Source: Bacillota bacterium (GTDB taxonomy: Bacteria; Bacillota; Desulfotomaculia; Desulfotomaculales; Pelotomaculaceae). Taken from it: a stretch of 54,297 nt of DNA. Each line of letters starts with the position of its first letter. Position 1 is the stretch's first letter. The DNA lies in assembly GCA_029555205.1 (NCBI GenBank), contig JAKPTB010000148.1, positions 1 to 54,297 on the forward strand. Direction: 5' to 3'. Positions 45,804 to 54,297 of this stretch are shown here, piece by piece. The notes under the pieces are model-generated. The model had not been told where the DNA came from. It made no database searches and saw only the letters and a program-made list of their open reading frames with translations. Both the position numbers and the translations under genes were made by a program.

Positions 45804-46262
45804 ATTTGCTTTTTTCCCTCTTAAGGCCCGAAAGAAGCGCTGGATAATCTGCCGGCACTCCTCTTCCAGTACCCCGGCCACCACTTCCACCTGGTGGTTG
45901 AAGCGCGGCTGCCTGACTACGTCTATGACTGAATCCACAGCGCCCGCCTTCGGGTCGGCTGCTCCGTAAACCAGCGTCTTCACCCTGAACTGCACCAGCG
46001 CCCCGGCACACATGGGACAGGGCTCGATGGTAGAATACAGTGTTGCTCCATTTAACCGCCAATCGCCGATTTTTCCGGCAGCCTCCCTGAGGGCCAGGAT
46101 TTCAGCATGGGCGGTGCTGTCCTTCAGGACTTCGCGCAGGTTGTGTCCCCTCCCGATAATTTCACCGTCAAGCACCACAACGGCGCCGATGGGAACCTCG
46201 CCCAGGGCATAGGCTTTTTCAGCTTCCGCCAAGGCCTGGCGCATATATCCGGCGTGGTCCAC
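45756..46262 (-). CDS. tadA: tRNA adenosine-34 deaminase
   Basis: A 168-residue deaminase. The zinc site is H52-A-E54 plus P81-C82-P-M-C85. TadA converts A34 to inosine in tRNA-Arg(ACG), a tRNA encoded later in this window. The start is GTG 46262 after AAAGGAG. The last 15 residues plus the TAG are encoded by bases inside tRNA-Ser(CGA); the normal catalytic domain ends before that, so the tail may be dispensable. Confidence 0.95.
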   Translation of the reverse strand: MDHAGYMRQALAEAEKAYALGEVPIGAVVVLDGEIIGRGHNLREVLKDSTAHAEILALREAAGKIGDWRLNGATLYSTIEPCPMCAGALVQFRVKTLVYGAADPKAGAVDSVIDVVRQPRFNHQVEVVAGVLEEECRQIIQRFFRALRGKKANGEMAELVEGARLEIE

Positions 46263-46380
46263 GTACCGCTCCTTTAAATCTAATTTTTGTTTTTCTTAAA
46301 AGGCTTAAAAGGTTTGGAAAAGACCGGGCCGGGGCTTTACAGCCCCTTTAATAAACGGCGCCCCAAAACTTTCATTTAGC

Positions 46381-46409
46381 ATTATACGCGACAACCCCAC
46401 AAGTGTCAA
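46381..46409 (-). promoter_or_regulatory. Full-consensus promoter for tadA/tRNA-Ser
   Basis: On the minus strand TTGACA (46409-46404) and TATAAT (46386-46381) with a 17-base spacer, about 115 bases before tadA. The remaining bases between this and the small ORF at 46656 show nothing. Confidence 0.8.
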
Positions 46410-46655
46410 GCACGGCCCGGGCGCCGCCGGAGAGTCTGCCACTTCTCCGGAGTAAGAGCCGGATAGCACATTTCACCCCCCCTTTCCACTCCTTTAATTG
46501 CCGGAGGGCCCCGTTGCCTGCTTTGCGCCATCCCGGGGCCGCAACGAACAACAGTATAATTGGATCAGGGTTGGCATCCATCCTGGATAAATTATCTTTT
46601 CAGGATGTTTAAATAGGTTACCGTCTGCAGATACTATTAGCGAGGTGAGGAGTCT

Positions 46656-46811
46656 GTGGACGAACCGACACTGTTTGAGCCATTCGAGTCATTTGAGTCT
46701 TCCCCCGTTGAGTACACAATTCTTCCAGGGTTTGAAGTCCCCTATTACCCTCCGGAATGGATCTTTCCCAGGTACACCGGAGGGGCTGTCCGCAACCCGG
46801 GAGACACTTGA
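46656..46811 (+). CDS. Small acidic, aromatic-rich hypothetical protein
   Basis: A 51-codon ORF from GTG 46656, preceded by GGTGAGGAG. The product is acidic and rich in phenylalanine, proline and tyrosine, with paired FEPFESFE and VPYYPPEW segments, and has no signal or membrane segment. No family is recognised. The composition recalls the small ORF at 9012. A real gene is plausible from the start signals but not proven. Confidence 0.45.
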   Translation: MDEPTLFEPFESFESSPVEYTILPGFEVPYYPPEWIFPRYTGGAVRNPGDT

Positions 46812-46866
46812 GAACTACCCGGGACCGGTCAGGCTACGGGTCACTTCCGGCTTGCTTCGGTAACTT

Positions 46867-46977
46867 AAAGAAGGCATCCGCAGTCATAGCAGCCTGTTCT
46901 AATGCAGCACACAATACTACTTCCGGTCACTGAAAGAAGGCATCCGCAGGGCAGCTTACCCGCCGGATGCCTTCTTT
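46867..46977 (+). terminator. Terminator with duplicated left arm
   Basis: A 14-bp perfect stem (46933-46946 with 46964-46977) ends in CTTCTTTCCTTCT. A 17-base copy of the left arm occurs 66 bases earlier (46867-46883) and could pair with the same right arm. Confidence 0.65.
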
Positions 46978-47119
46978 CCTTCTCTGAAATAGGACGAAAA
47001 ACTAATTGTCACAAAAAATTCTAACCGCATTAAGCGAACCTGCCGTGCCATTAACCGCATATCCCCCGGTTGTTCAGGAAAAAATAGCTTTATAAACCCA
47101 GAGACGGGAGGAATCAACC

Positions 47120-47254
47120 ATGAACTGGTGGTCCAGCAGCTCGTTTTTTGATCAAATCATGGGACTGGTGGCTATAACCCTGTTTTTATTAAGCGCAGCC
47201 GTGTTTTCCATAATGTATTTTTGTTTCAGGGACAAGCCGGTCCGGTACAAATAA
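47120..47254 (+). CDS. Small single-pass membrane protein
   Basis: A 44-residue ORF from ATG 47120 with GGGAGG 8 bases upstream. It begins MNWWSSSSFFDQ, has one membrane segment (about 14-37) and ends in a basic tail. No family recognised. A hairpin overlaps its stop codon. The strong ribosome site and membrane design make it a credible small gene. Confidence 0.6.
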   Translation: MNWWSSSSFFDQIMGLVAITLFLLSAAVFSIMYFCFRDKPVRYK

Positions 47255-47280
47255 AGGCGGGTTTAAAGACCTGCCTTTAT
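47251..47280. terminator. Hairpin overlapping the stop of the small membrane protein
   Basis: A 12-bp stem with one wobble (47251-47262 with 47269-47280) and six-base loop; A/T-rich ends. It may stop the plus transcript and, read on minus, the slipin transcript. Confidence 0.55.
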
Positions 47281-47441
47281 CATTTCCGTAGCCCATTATT
47301 CCCTCTTACCGGACGTGGTGCAGATGGAGTAACCTCTAACCAGGGTGATTTCCGTGGCCCCGTTATTCCTATATCCTGAAAATAGACTTTTTCAACCTCT
47401 GCAGGTGCCGCGTCAGCGGCATGGATGTCTAACCCGCAAGT

Positions 47442-48197
47442 TTATTCCTTGCCGGGCAACAGATCCCGTAGTTCCATGGGCAGCGGGAAAAGCACGGTTG
47501 TGTTGGGTGAGTTTGAGACTTCCGACAGGGAGCGGAGCATCCTCAAGGTCAGCCCGCCCTTTGTTCCGGTGAGGATTTCGGAGGCCTGGGCCAGCTGTTC
47601 GGCAGCCTGCCGTTCTCCCTCGGCCTGGATGATGGCCGCCCGTCTGTTCCTTTCCGCTTCCGCCTGCCGGGCAATGGCCCGGGTCATTTCCGAAGGCAGT
47701 ACCACATCTTTGATCTCCACGGCAACAATCTTGATTCCCCAGGGGTCGGTGGCTTCATCAACGATTCTTTGAATCTTAACATTCAGCTTTTCCCGCTGGG
47801 AAAGGATTTCGTCCAACTCGGCCATCCCTGCGACGCTGCGGAGCGTGGTCTGAGCCAGTTGGTTGGTCGCCTCGTGGAAGTTCTCGACATTAACAACGGC
47901 TTTCTCCGCTTCGACCACCCTGTAGAAGAGAACCGCATTAATCTTACAGGTAACGTTATCCCTGGTGATAACTTCCTGGGGAGGTATGTCAAAGACGATA
48001 ACCCGCAGGGATATGCGGATAATCCGGTCGATCACCGGGATAATGAAGATCAGGCCGGGTCCCCTGGCATTCACAAGCCTGCCCAGCCTGAAGAGCACCG
48101 CCCTCTCGTACTCCGGTATGATTTTGATTGCTGAAGTAAGAATTATCAGCAGTAGAATGGCTACAACAACCGTTGAAAAGAGGTTGTAAAGCTGCAT
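47442..48197 (-). CDS. Slipin/stomatin-like SPFH protein
   Basis: A 251-residue protein: N-terminal membrane anchor (about 8-28), SPFH/Band 7 domain (to about 190, with GPGLIFIIPVIDRI and FDIPPQEVITRDNV) and a coiled, alanine/glutamate-rich tail. Such proteins form membrane microdomain scaffolds. It follows NfeD by 12 bases; the two families typically pair and NfeD's protease cleaves the stomatin partner in archaea. Confidence 0.93.
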   Translation of the reverse strand: MQLYNLFSTVVVAILLLIILTSAIKIIPEYERAVLFRLGRLVNARGPGLIFIIPVIDRIIRISLRVIVFDIPPQEVITRDNVTCKINAVLFYRVVEAEKAVVNVENFHEATNQLAQTTLRSVAGMAELDEILSQREKLNVKIQRIVDEATDPWGIKIVAVEIKDVVLPSEMTRAIARQAEAERNRRAAIIQAEGERQAAEQLAQASEILTGTKGGLTLRMLRSLSEVSNSPNTTVLFPLPMELRDLLPGKE

Positions 48198-48209
48198 TTT
48201 TAACCCTCC

Positions 48210-49562
48210 TCACTGTTTTGTTTTCTCCCGTTCGTTCTTTTCCGGGCATCCCACAAGAAGGGTTATCCCCTGCCGTTCATATACCCGGACCTTTTCCCCC
48301 TCCTCAATAGTATGTCCATCCTTGGACACGGCCTGCCAGATTTCTCCTTTTAATTTTACCAGTCCCTCGGGATCCAGCTTCTGCATGACCACAGCCATGG
48401 TCCCGGAAAACTCGGCCTTCCCGTGGACGGGCTTATACCTGCGGAGCCTGGCCAGGCCCACAACCACCACGGCTACGAAGAGGGAGCCGGCAATCCCCAC
48501 TCCGATAGCCACGGCCTTGAAGGCATAAAACCAGGCCGGCGGCATCAGCGGCTCCGTTGGGAAGAAGAGGATTCCCAAAATAACGCTGGTGAGCCCGCCC
48601 ACCCCCAGGATGCCGTAAGCCGGGGCAAATAATTCAGCAACCAAAAGCCCCACCCCCAGCAGGATTAATAAGCCCGCCACCAGGTTGCCCTGAAACAGAC
48701 CCAGTCCATAAAGCCCTAAAATCAGCCCGATGGAACCCAGCACCTCGGGCAGGTAGAAGCCAGGAGAGTAAAGCGCGATGATTAACCCGTAAATGCCAAT
48801 CATAAGCAGGATCAAAGCCAGGGTGGGATTGCCTACCAGGTGAATGAGCCGCTCATTGACATTGAGGGGCAGGGCTATTACCCTGGCGTCCAACGTGTTC
48901 AGTTCCCTGTCGCCGGCGCCTGTTTGTACGGTTTTACCGTGCACTTCCCGCAATAGCTCAGTTAAGTCCGCAGCGTTTAAATCCACCACCTTTTTTTCCA
49001 GTGACTCGTTGTTGTTTAAAACCAGGTTCTCGGTGACAAACCTTTCCGCCAGATCACCGGGCCGCCCCCGCTCTGTGGCGATGCTTTTCATGTGGCCGGC
49101 CAGAAAATTGATGGTTTTCTGGTCGGCTGCCGCGGGCTCAGCCCCGGGCACCGACACTGTCACCGGCATAGCCGCCCCGCAGGTGGTTCCGGGGGACATG
49201 GCCGCAATGTGTCCGCTCAGCAAAATAAACGTGCCGGCTGAAGCGGCAATAGCACCCTGGGGGTTGACATAGGTGATCACAGGCAGGTTAGAGGCGGACA
49301 TATCCTGGATAATCTCAAGGGTTGCCGAGACCAATCCCCCCGGTGTATTCAGCAGGATTACCACCGCATCCGCCTGCTCCTTTTCCGCCACCTTAAGCCC
49401 CCTCTGGATGTTCCGGGCTGTACCGGAGGTTACCACATCGTCCACCTGGATGGTGTAGACAAGGGGTTGCTTGTCCTCACAAAAGGAAGGGGTTAAAAAG
49501 AACAGCGCCAGGCACTGCAAAAAAACCAGCAAAAACAAAAACCTTACTGAGCAAAATTTCAT
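48210..49562 (-). CDS. nfeD: NfeD-family membrane serine protease
   Basis: A 450-residue protein with signal peptide (1-28), a ClpP-like protease domain with S108 in AIAASAG and a candidate catalytic lysine (K149 or K159), four to five membrane segments (about 240-375) and a C-terminal OB-fold (NfeDC, about 385-440). It is the long 1510-N form. It sits upstream of the slipin on the same strand. ATG 49562 follows GGGAGTGG. Confidence 0.92.
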   Translation of the reverse strand: MKFCSVRFLFLLVFLQCLALFFLTPSFCEDKQPLVYTIQVDDVVTSGTARNIQRGLKVAEKEQADAVVILLNTPGGLVSATLEIIQDMSASNLPVITYVNPQGAIAASAGTFILLSGHIAAMSPGTTCGAAMPVTVSVPGAEPAAADQKTINFLAGHMKSIATERGRPGDLAERFVTENLVLNNNESLEKKVVDLNAADLTELLREVHGKTVQTGAGDRELNTLDARVIALPLNVNERLIHLVGNPTLALILLMIGIYGLIIALYSPGFYLPEVLGSIGLILGLYGLGLFQGNLVAGLLILLGVGLLVAELFAPAYGILGVGGLTSVILGILFFPTEPLMPPAWFYAFKAVAIGVGIAGSLFVAVVVVGLARLRRYKPVHGKAEFSGTMAVVMQKLDPEGLVKLKGEIWQAVSKDGHTIEEGEKVRVYERQGITLLVGCPEKNEREKTKQ

Positions 49563-49909
49563 CCAAGGTCCACTCCCGGACTCAATAAATTTCCAGGCAA
49601 TCCCTTGCCAAACGCGCTAAATTAAATGGTGCGGGTATCTTAATAAAAACCAGGCAAATTATTACTGCATTCCCAGAAGATTTACCTACATTATAAACCA
49701 TTTCCGCGGGAATATTCACGCAAATCAAGAAGGAAAGAACCGAAAAATTTTTCTGCGATGTGGCGAAGACCACCCGCAGGAACAAGCAAAGAAATAAAAA
49801 AAGCCCCGCAATTGCCTGCAAGGCCAAAAGATGAAGCCGGAAGGGACAAGAGCCCTGAGCCCCCGCCCGGGAGCTTGATCTTGCCTGTTTATTTATTGAA
49901 CTCGCCTGT
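49563..49909. other. Gap upstream of nfeD
   Basis: About 350 bases. A TATAAT-like box in GGTTTATAATG occurs on the minus strand near 49690-49700 but without a good -35. An 81-codon minus ORF at 49582-49827 has no ribosome site and is not supported. Confidence 0.4.
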
Positions 49910-50866
49910 TTAGTTATATTTCCCGGTAGAACCTTTGTAAGACACCCTTTTAAGAAGCATATTTTCCATCTGGATAAATAATCTGGTTCTGGCCAGGGAA
50001 AAAATCGTCAGAGCCACCCAGATAAGAATAAAGGACACCAGATGAACTCTGTTAAAGGGCTCATGGAAGAGAAAAATCCCTAAAATCAGCGCAATGGTGG
50101 GGGAAGCATACTGCAGGAACCCTATAATTGACAGCGGAAGGCGTTTGGTGCCGCCGGCAAATAAGATTAGCGGTATTGCCGTCACAACACCCGCCCCGGC
50201 TAAAACCAGGGAAACGCCCGGATTATTCAAGGCGAAGGCGCCAACTCCGCTACTGTGCGCATAATAGAGATAGAGCAGGGCAAAGGGAGAAATAAACAGT
50301 GTTTCCACGGCAATTCCCGTGACGGCGCCGAGGTGAATGATTTTTTTACATAAACCATAAAAGCCAAAGCTCATGGCCAAGACCAAAGCAATCCAGGGAA
50401 CGCTCCCAAAGTGCAAGGTCATATTCAACACGCCAATAACGGCCAGGATAAAGGAAACCGTTTGCCAAAGCGACAGCTTTTCCTTTAATACAATCACTCC
50501 CAGCAAAACGCTGACCAGGGGATTTATATAGTATCCCAGGCTTGTTTCAATAATATGGTCATTGTTTACAGCCCAGATATAGGTCAACCAATTCACGCTG
50601 ATTAATACAGAAGCAAGAAAAATGCTGGTAAATTTTTTTATACTGGAAAATATTTCGCGTAGCTCATTTATGAAAACCCCAAGTTTTTTAGTAACGAGTA
50701 AAACCAGGGCCATAAATACAAAACACCAGGCGACCCGGTGAGAGATGATCTGCAGGGCTGGTACCTGGACAACCAGTTTCCAGTAAATTGGGAAAACACC
50801 CCATAGAATAAAGGCGCCGGCACCGGATAAAATTCCAAATAATTGTTCGCCTGGTTCAAACTTCAC
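49910..50866 (-). CDS. RarD-type EamA transporter
   Basis: A 318-residue membrane protein with ten predicted segments in two EamA repeats. WGVFPIYWKL near the start, ISHRVAW and the WLTYIWAVN segment are typical of RarD, a drug/metabolite exporter family whose substrate is not established. GTG 50866 is chosen since GAGG lies 9 bases before it; the ATG at 50875 directly abuts that site. It is monocistronic. Confidence 0.9.
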   Translation of the reverse strand: MKFEPGEQLFGILSGAGAFILWGVFPIYWKLVVQVPALQIISHRVAWCFVFMALVLLVTKKLGVFINELREIFSSIKKFTSIFLASVLISVNWLTYIWAVNNDHIIETSLGYYINPLVSVLLGVIVLKEKLSLWQTVSFILAVIGVLNMTLHFGSVPWIALVLAMSFGFYGLCKKIIHLGAVTGIAVETLFISPFALLYLYYAHSSGVGAFALNNPGVSLVLAGAGVVTAIPLILFAGGTKRLPLSIIGFLQYASPTIALILGIFLFHEPFNRVHLVSFILIWVALTIFSLARTRLFIQMENMLLKRVSYKGSTGKYN

Positions 50867-51068
50867 GCCCAACATCCTCTTTCATCGTATACCCTCGGTT
50901 GAATTTTTTTCCAAGAGACACTTAATAATTATCGGCACTGGCACACGCCTCTCTTCATTCGACATCAGCGGGAAATGTCCTGCTGCCATCTTTGGAAGAG
51001 GGCATCCAGGCGAACAGTATCTCGCCTTCTTCCTGAACCAGAATGTATACGTTGACGTTGACAAAAAA

Positions 51069-51092
51069 GCTTCCGGCAAAAAAACCGGAAGC
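51069..51092 (-). terminator. Terminator after tRNA-Arg(CCT)
   Basis: On the minus strand GCTTCCGG and CCGGAAGC form an 8-bp stem followed by six T, 12 bases after the tRNA end. Confidence 0.9.
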
Positions 51093-51103
51093 CTTAGTTT
51101 ATC

Positions 51104-51180
51104 TGGCGCGCCCGGAGAGACTCGAACTCCCGACACGCGGTTTAGGAAACCGCTGCTCTATCCGCCTGAGCTACGGGCGC
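51104..51180 (-). tRNA. tRNA-Arg (anticodon CCT)
   Basis: A 77-base tRNA with encoded CCA, acceptor GCGCCCG, TTCGAGTC T-loop and anticodon loop TTCCTAA. Confidence 0.96.
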
Positions 51181-51196
51181 ACAATAAGCAATAAAC

Positions 51197-51225
51197 ATAT
51201 TACATTTTTCAAGGCAATTTGTCAA
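51197..51225 (-). promoter_or_regulatory. Promoter for tRNA-Arg(CCT)
   Basis: On the minus strand TTGACA (51225-51220) and TAATAT (51202-51197) are 17 bases apart, just upstream of the tRNA. Confidence 0.8.
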
Positions 51226-51406
51226 GGTACAGAAACTGGAACTCCACGTTTTTTAATTTCGCCTTGATTCGAGGTGATTTTATTAATTTTGTCATTAATC
51301 GTAATTAACCCCCTGTTTAAAGGTCCTTCAGAATAAAAACCTGTCGGAAAATAGTTGAAAATTTTTACATATTATTACTCGAATTTAACAGGGTTCACTC
51401 AATTAC

Positions 51407-53191
51407 ATGTTGAATAAATTTTTCGCACACAAACATCTGGGAGTGACCCAATTGGTTCTTGAGAATAAAATAGCCGAAAGGCAAAAAGAACTATTCGAGC
51501 ATATGACAATTACACATTTTCTTTGTTTTCTTGTTCTCTTCAGTTCTCTCGTTTTAGGCAACAAGCTCTTTTTCAATGTTATTACATATCCCCCGGTAAA
51601 TCTTCATTTTTTTGCTTTACTGACTCTAATTGGCTTGTGCCTGGTATTTTTACATAAAATAACGGAATATTCCTATTCAACAGTATCGAAAATATCTACT
51701 AACCAAATTGGTTTTGCCTACATTGTCCTCCCGCTTATCATTACCGGATTAACAGTTATTGTTACTGGAAACAGTCTAAACTCCGTTGAATTTTTGCTTT
51801 TGCTGCCTATTTTAATTGCCGCCTCCATGCTGGGAAAAAAAACTGGTATCTTAATCTCCTGTTTCTGCGTAATCCTGGTATTATGTTTTAAGCACATAAC
51901 CACGGACGGCCTGTCCCTGATTCAGTTATTTGAATCGAACCTGATTCTGATCAGTATGATGTTCATCATGGGCTGGTTTGTAGGTGGACTGACCAACTTG
52001 GAGAACCGTCACCGGGAACAACTAAGAGCAAGCATTTCATCCTTTCATGCGGAAATCATGCAGCGCAAAGCAGTTGAAGAACAGCTCAGCATGCTGTCCC
52101 AGGCGGTTGAACAAAGCCCTATTTTGATCATGATTACGGATACCAACGGGCATATTAACTACATCAACCAAAAATATACCAGCATAACAGAATACCTGCC
52201 GGAAGAGGTATATGGCAAAAACATTTGGGCAAGACGCCACCAAAGCGAAGAATGCACCGCTATATACAACACTGTTAATAGCGGTAAAGCCTGGCACGGC
52301 GAGATTAGAAACAAAAAAAAGAACGGGGAGTATTACTGGGAGCGGGTTACAATTGCTCCATTCAGCAATAAAAAAGGTGAAATCACCCATATCCTCAGGG
52401 TATCAGAAGACATAACGGAGCGCAAGAGAATTGAAAGAGAAATGGCTCGTCTGGATCAACTGAACCTTGTGGGTGAAATGGCGGCGGGAATTGCCCACGA
52501 AATTAGAAATCCGATGACATCAGTGCGCGGTTTTCTTCAATTGTTGGGAGATAAGGAAAAGTGCTCCCAGTACAAAAATTATTTCGACATGATGATATCT
52601 GAGCTGGACAGAGCCAATTCAATTATTACAGAATTTCTGGCCCTGGCCAGGAACAAAGCAATGCATTTGAAAAAGCAAAACCTTGTTACTATTATCCGAA
52701 CTTTACTCCCCTTGCTGCAAGCAGAAGGAATTAAAACCGACAAATACATTCAAGCCGACCTGGAGGAAGTTCCGGATTTGCTCCTGGATGAGAATGAAAT
52801 CCACCAGATCATCCTTAACCTTGTTCATAACGGGCTGGAAGCGATGCCACCCGGTGGCAACTTAATCATTAGGACATACACTGAAGGTAATGAGGTTGTC
52901 TTTTCGGTGCAGGACGAAGGCAAGGGAATCAGTGCCGAAGTCCTTGAAAAAATTGGAACACCTTTCTTTACAACCAAAGATAACGGCACAGGTCTTGGTC
53001 TGGCGGTTTGCTACAGCATTGCAAGCCGTCATAAAGCTAAAATCTCAGTGGATACCGGCCCGGGGGGCAGCATCTTTTTTGTACGGTTTAAAATAGATAG
53101 TAACTCTGATAACAACGAACTTAATAACATCCCCGAACCGGACTCTTTAATCCTTCAAAACGGTTCCGGTTTAATAATCAACCGGGGATAA
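51407..53191 (+). CDS. PAS-domain sensor histidine kinase (Spo0A-type)
   Basis: A 594-residue kinase: about six membrane segments in 1-205, a PAS domain (about 222-345), a HisKA box with H364 in AAGIAHEIRNPMTSVRGF, and a HATPase with N, G1 (DEGKGIS) and G2 (GTGLGLAV) boxes. The HisKA sequence resembles kinases that phosphorylate Spo0F/Spo0A at sporulation onset. No regulator gene is adjacent. The ATG at 51407 has only a distant AGGG as ribosome site. A TGTCGGAA near 51343 loosely recalls a Spo0A box. Confidence 0.9.
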   Translation: MLNKFFAHKHLGVTQLVLENKIAERQKELFEHMTITHFLCFLVLFSSLVLGNKLFFNVITYPPVNLHFFALLTLIGLCLVFLHKITEYSYSTVSKISTNQIGFAYIVLPLIITGLTVIVTGNSLNSVEFLLLLPILIAASMLGKKTGILISCFCVILVLCFKHITTDGLSLIQLFESNLILISMMFIMGWFVGGLTNLENRHREQLRASISSFHAEIMQRKAVEEQLSMLSQAVEQSPILIMITDTNGHINYINQKYTSITEYLPEEVYGKNIWARRHQSEECTAIYNTVNSGKAWHGEIRNKKKNGEYYWERVTIAPFSNKKGEITHILRVSEDITERKRIEREMARLDQLNLVGEMAAGIAHEIRNPMTSVRGFLQLLGDKEKCSQYKNYFDMMISELDRANSIITEFLALARNKAMHLKKQNLVTIIRTLLPLLQAEGIKTDKYIQADLEEVPDLLLDENEIHQIILNLVHNGLEAMPPGGNLIIRTYTEGNEVVFSVQDEGKGISAEVLEKIGTPFFTTKDNGTGLGLAVCYSIASRHKAKISVDTGPGGSIFFVRFKIDSNSDNNELNNIPEPDSLILQNGSGLIINRG

Positions 53192-53239
53192 ATTACCAAG
53201 TACCACCCTAAAAAGAATTTTCATCCTTCGGCCGGCCGC

Positions 53240-53325
53240 TTCAGCAGCATGGTATTCTATCCTGAAAAATTCTAATAATTTTTCAGCCCTTTACGTTAGT
53301 ACCCGTCAGCGGCATGGTAGTCTAA
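53240..53325. repeat. Short dispersed repeat, two copies
   Basis: GTCAGCGGCATGGTAGTCTAA at 53305-53325 matches 47412-47432 in 19 of 21 bases; a more degenerate copy lies at 53240-53260. Between them is a 10-bp hairpin (53262-53271 with 53277-53286). Confidence 0.5.
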
Positions 53326-53450
53326 TTGTTTTAAGATGACCCTGAATAAAACCGCATACACCTCAGGCATATCTTATTAATTCAGCTAATACCTCAGAAA
53401 ACCAGGATCCAAACCCAGAAAATAATTGAAATTAATACTGGATTATTAGC

Positions 53451-53699
53451 CTACCATCTAAACACCCTGCTCCACCAGGATTTACGGTTGGACCTTCGCT
53501 GTTCCGGATCATCCTGAACAGTTGTACCGGACAGTTGCCTTTTCCGCCCGGCATCCCAGGTCTCCATCTCTCCCAGTTGCTGCTGAAAAGCTTCCCGGAT
53601 GTGCTGTACGGGATCCTCCTGCATTGCCTCGTTCAGAGCATCCCTGAACAGCTTGGCCAAAGCTTTTGTATTCTGTCCTGCTTGATCCTTATTAGTCAC
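53451..53699 (-). CDS. Small hydrophilic hypothetical protein
   Basis: An 82-residue, helix-prone protein rich in glutamine, glutamate and arginine, ending in a basic, tryptophan-rich tail (KSWWSRVFRW) that could bind membrane or nucleic acid. GTG 53699 is preferred because GGGGGG lies 6-7 bases upstream; a GTG at 53726 is possible. Family not recognised. Confidence 0.6.
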   Translation of the reverse strand: MTNKDQAGQNTKALAKLFRDALNEAMQEDPVQHIREAFQQQLGEMETWDAGRKRQLSGTTVQDDPEQRRSNRKSWWSRVFRW

Positions 53700-54117
53700 G
53701 CTAACCCCCCCTATTAAATTGATCACCTTTTTAAGTCTAATAAAGTCTCAACATCACCAACTCTATAAAATATTCTTACCGCTAACAACTCTTTTCAAGC
53801 AATAATACCGCAATTGCTAATTTATAACAACTACATATTCCGCTTTAAGGTAATTAATTTTAGCATTAATCCCGCTATTAAACAGTATAAATTATTTTCT
53901 TTAAAAGTAATGGCTGAAAAATCGCAGTTAACAGTTAACACCATGCGACTCATTATTTCTCATAACAATTTTCCTGCCCCTTCGGCACATATGCAATCCC
54001 CCTCCCCGGGATCTAGTGCTTTGACGCCGGGCACACCGGGAAATAGGCAACGGGCACCAAATAGGCACTAAAATGCCCTCCGGACACTTGACGTGGTTCC
54101 CGGAGGGCTTGTTTTAC
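53700..54117. other. Gap before tRNA-Arg(ACG)
   Basis: About 420 AT-rich bases with no supportable gene; it contains the tRNA terminator at 54075-54108. Confidence 0.5.
54075..54108. terminator. Terminator after tRNA-Arg(ACG)
   Basis: A perfect 9-bp stem GCCCTCCGG/CCGGAGGGC with a 16-base loop, about ten bases beyond the tRNA end on the minus strand. Confidence 0.75.
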
Positions 54118-54194
<77 letters not shown>

Positions 54195-54224
54195 ATATAT
54201 GATGCCTTTTATGTGGCAGATTAT

Positions 54225-54253
54225 ATTGTATCAAATTCACGATTGCCCGTCAA
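54225..54253 (-). promoter_or_regulatory. Promoter for tRNA-Arg(ACG)
   Basis: On the minus strand TTGACG (54253-54248) and TACAAT (54230-54225) are 17 bases apart, about 35 bases before the tRNA. Confidence 0.75.
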
Positions 54254-54297
54254 GGCGTTATTATCTGCCCTTTGTGTAAAGATGCGGCAGGTTTGAC

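Noticed and set aside
49582..49827. 81-codon minus-strand ORF upstream of nfeD
   Set aside because: No ribosome site, and it occupies the likely promoter region.
53814..54071. 85-codon plus-strand ORF
   Set aside because: Low-complexity AT-rich translation, no ribosome site, ends in a terminator region.

Overview
The window looks like chromosome of an anaerobic, endospore-forming Clostridia-type Firmicute, probably a Peptococcaceae relative (Desulfotomaculum/Pelotomaculum-like). This is inferred from gene content, not from a search. The signs are a BofA homologue, a SpoIIE-type phosphatase, a Spo0A-type sensor kinase, a large bacterial SRP RNA beside dnaX-ybaB-recR, a sensory [FeFe]-hydrogenase-like protein, an iron alcohol dehydrogenase next to a multi-cluster ferredoxin, and a methionine synthase whose reactivation domain is a separate gene. 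No complete insertion sequence, prophage or CRISPR array is visible.

Layout. 1-1535 (minus): a multi-cluster ferredoxin (cut by the window edge) and an iron alcohol dehydrogenase. 1536-2115: a gap holding a perfect 54-bp palindrome beside a strong promoter. 2116-5492 (plus): a nucleotidyltransferase, amino-acid permease and metallophosphoesterase set. 5717-9697 (minus): bofA, recR, ybaB, dnaX, SRP RNA and tRNA-Ser(GGA), with a small divergent ORF. 10064-16595: an M48 protease, a lone response regulator, then a redox-signalling group (CBS-ACT protein, SpoIIE-type phosphatase, group-C-like sensory hydrogenase, [2Fe-2S] ferredoxin). 17109-24659: a DedA protein, a DinG-like helicase, a lipoprotein form of RidA, GlnRS and an acyl-CoA ligase. 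25242-29007: a fused binding-protein/permease and an ArsR-controlled set (permease, thioredoxin-like protein, CMD protein). 29254-36762: a conserved hypothetical, a small sulfite reductase, a TVP38 protein, split cobalamin-dependent methionine synthase, an Asp/Glu racemase and a tautomerase, with a PEP-synthase remnant and REP-like inverted repeats between them.

37567-45322 is the most defence-like part. A RelE-type toxin domain is fused to a UvrD-like helicase, a PD-(D/E)XK nuclease-like gene faces it, and sbcCD follows. 45710-54194: tadA, whose last codons lie inside tRNA-Ser(CGA), two small ORFs, a slipin/NfeD pair, a RarD transporter, tRNA-Arg(CCT), a PAS histidine kinase, a small hypothetical and tRNA-Arg(ACG). 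TadA is the enzyme expected to edit tRNA-Arg(ACG).

Consensus promoters with 17-bp spacers are visible before the tRNAs, tadA, the ArsR set, the sulfite reductase and the nucleotidyltransferase operon. The tadA/tRNA-Ser block and the tRNA-Ser/SRP RNA/dnaX block are often close neighbours in Firmicutes. Here about 36 kb of mixed genes lies between them.
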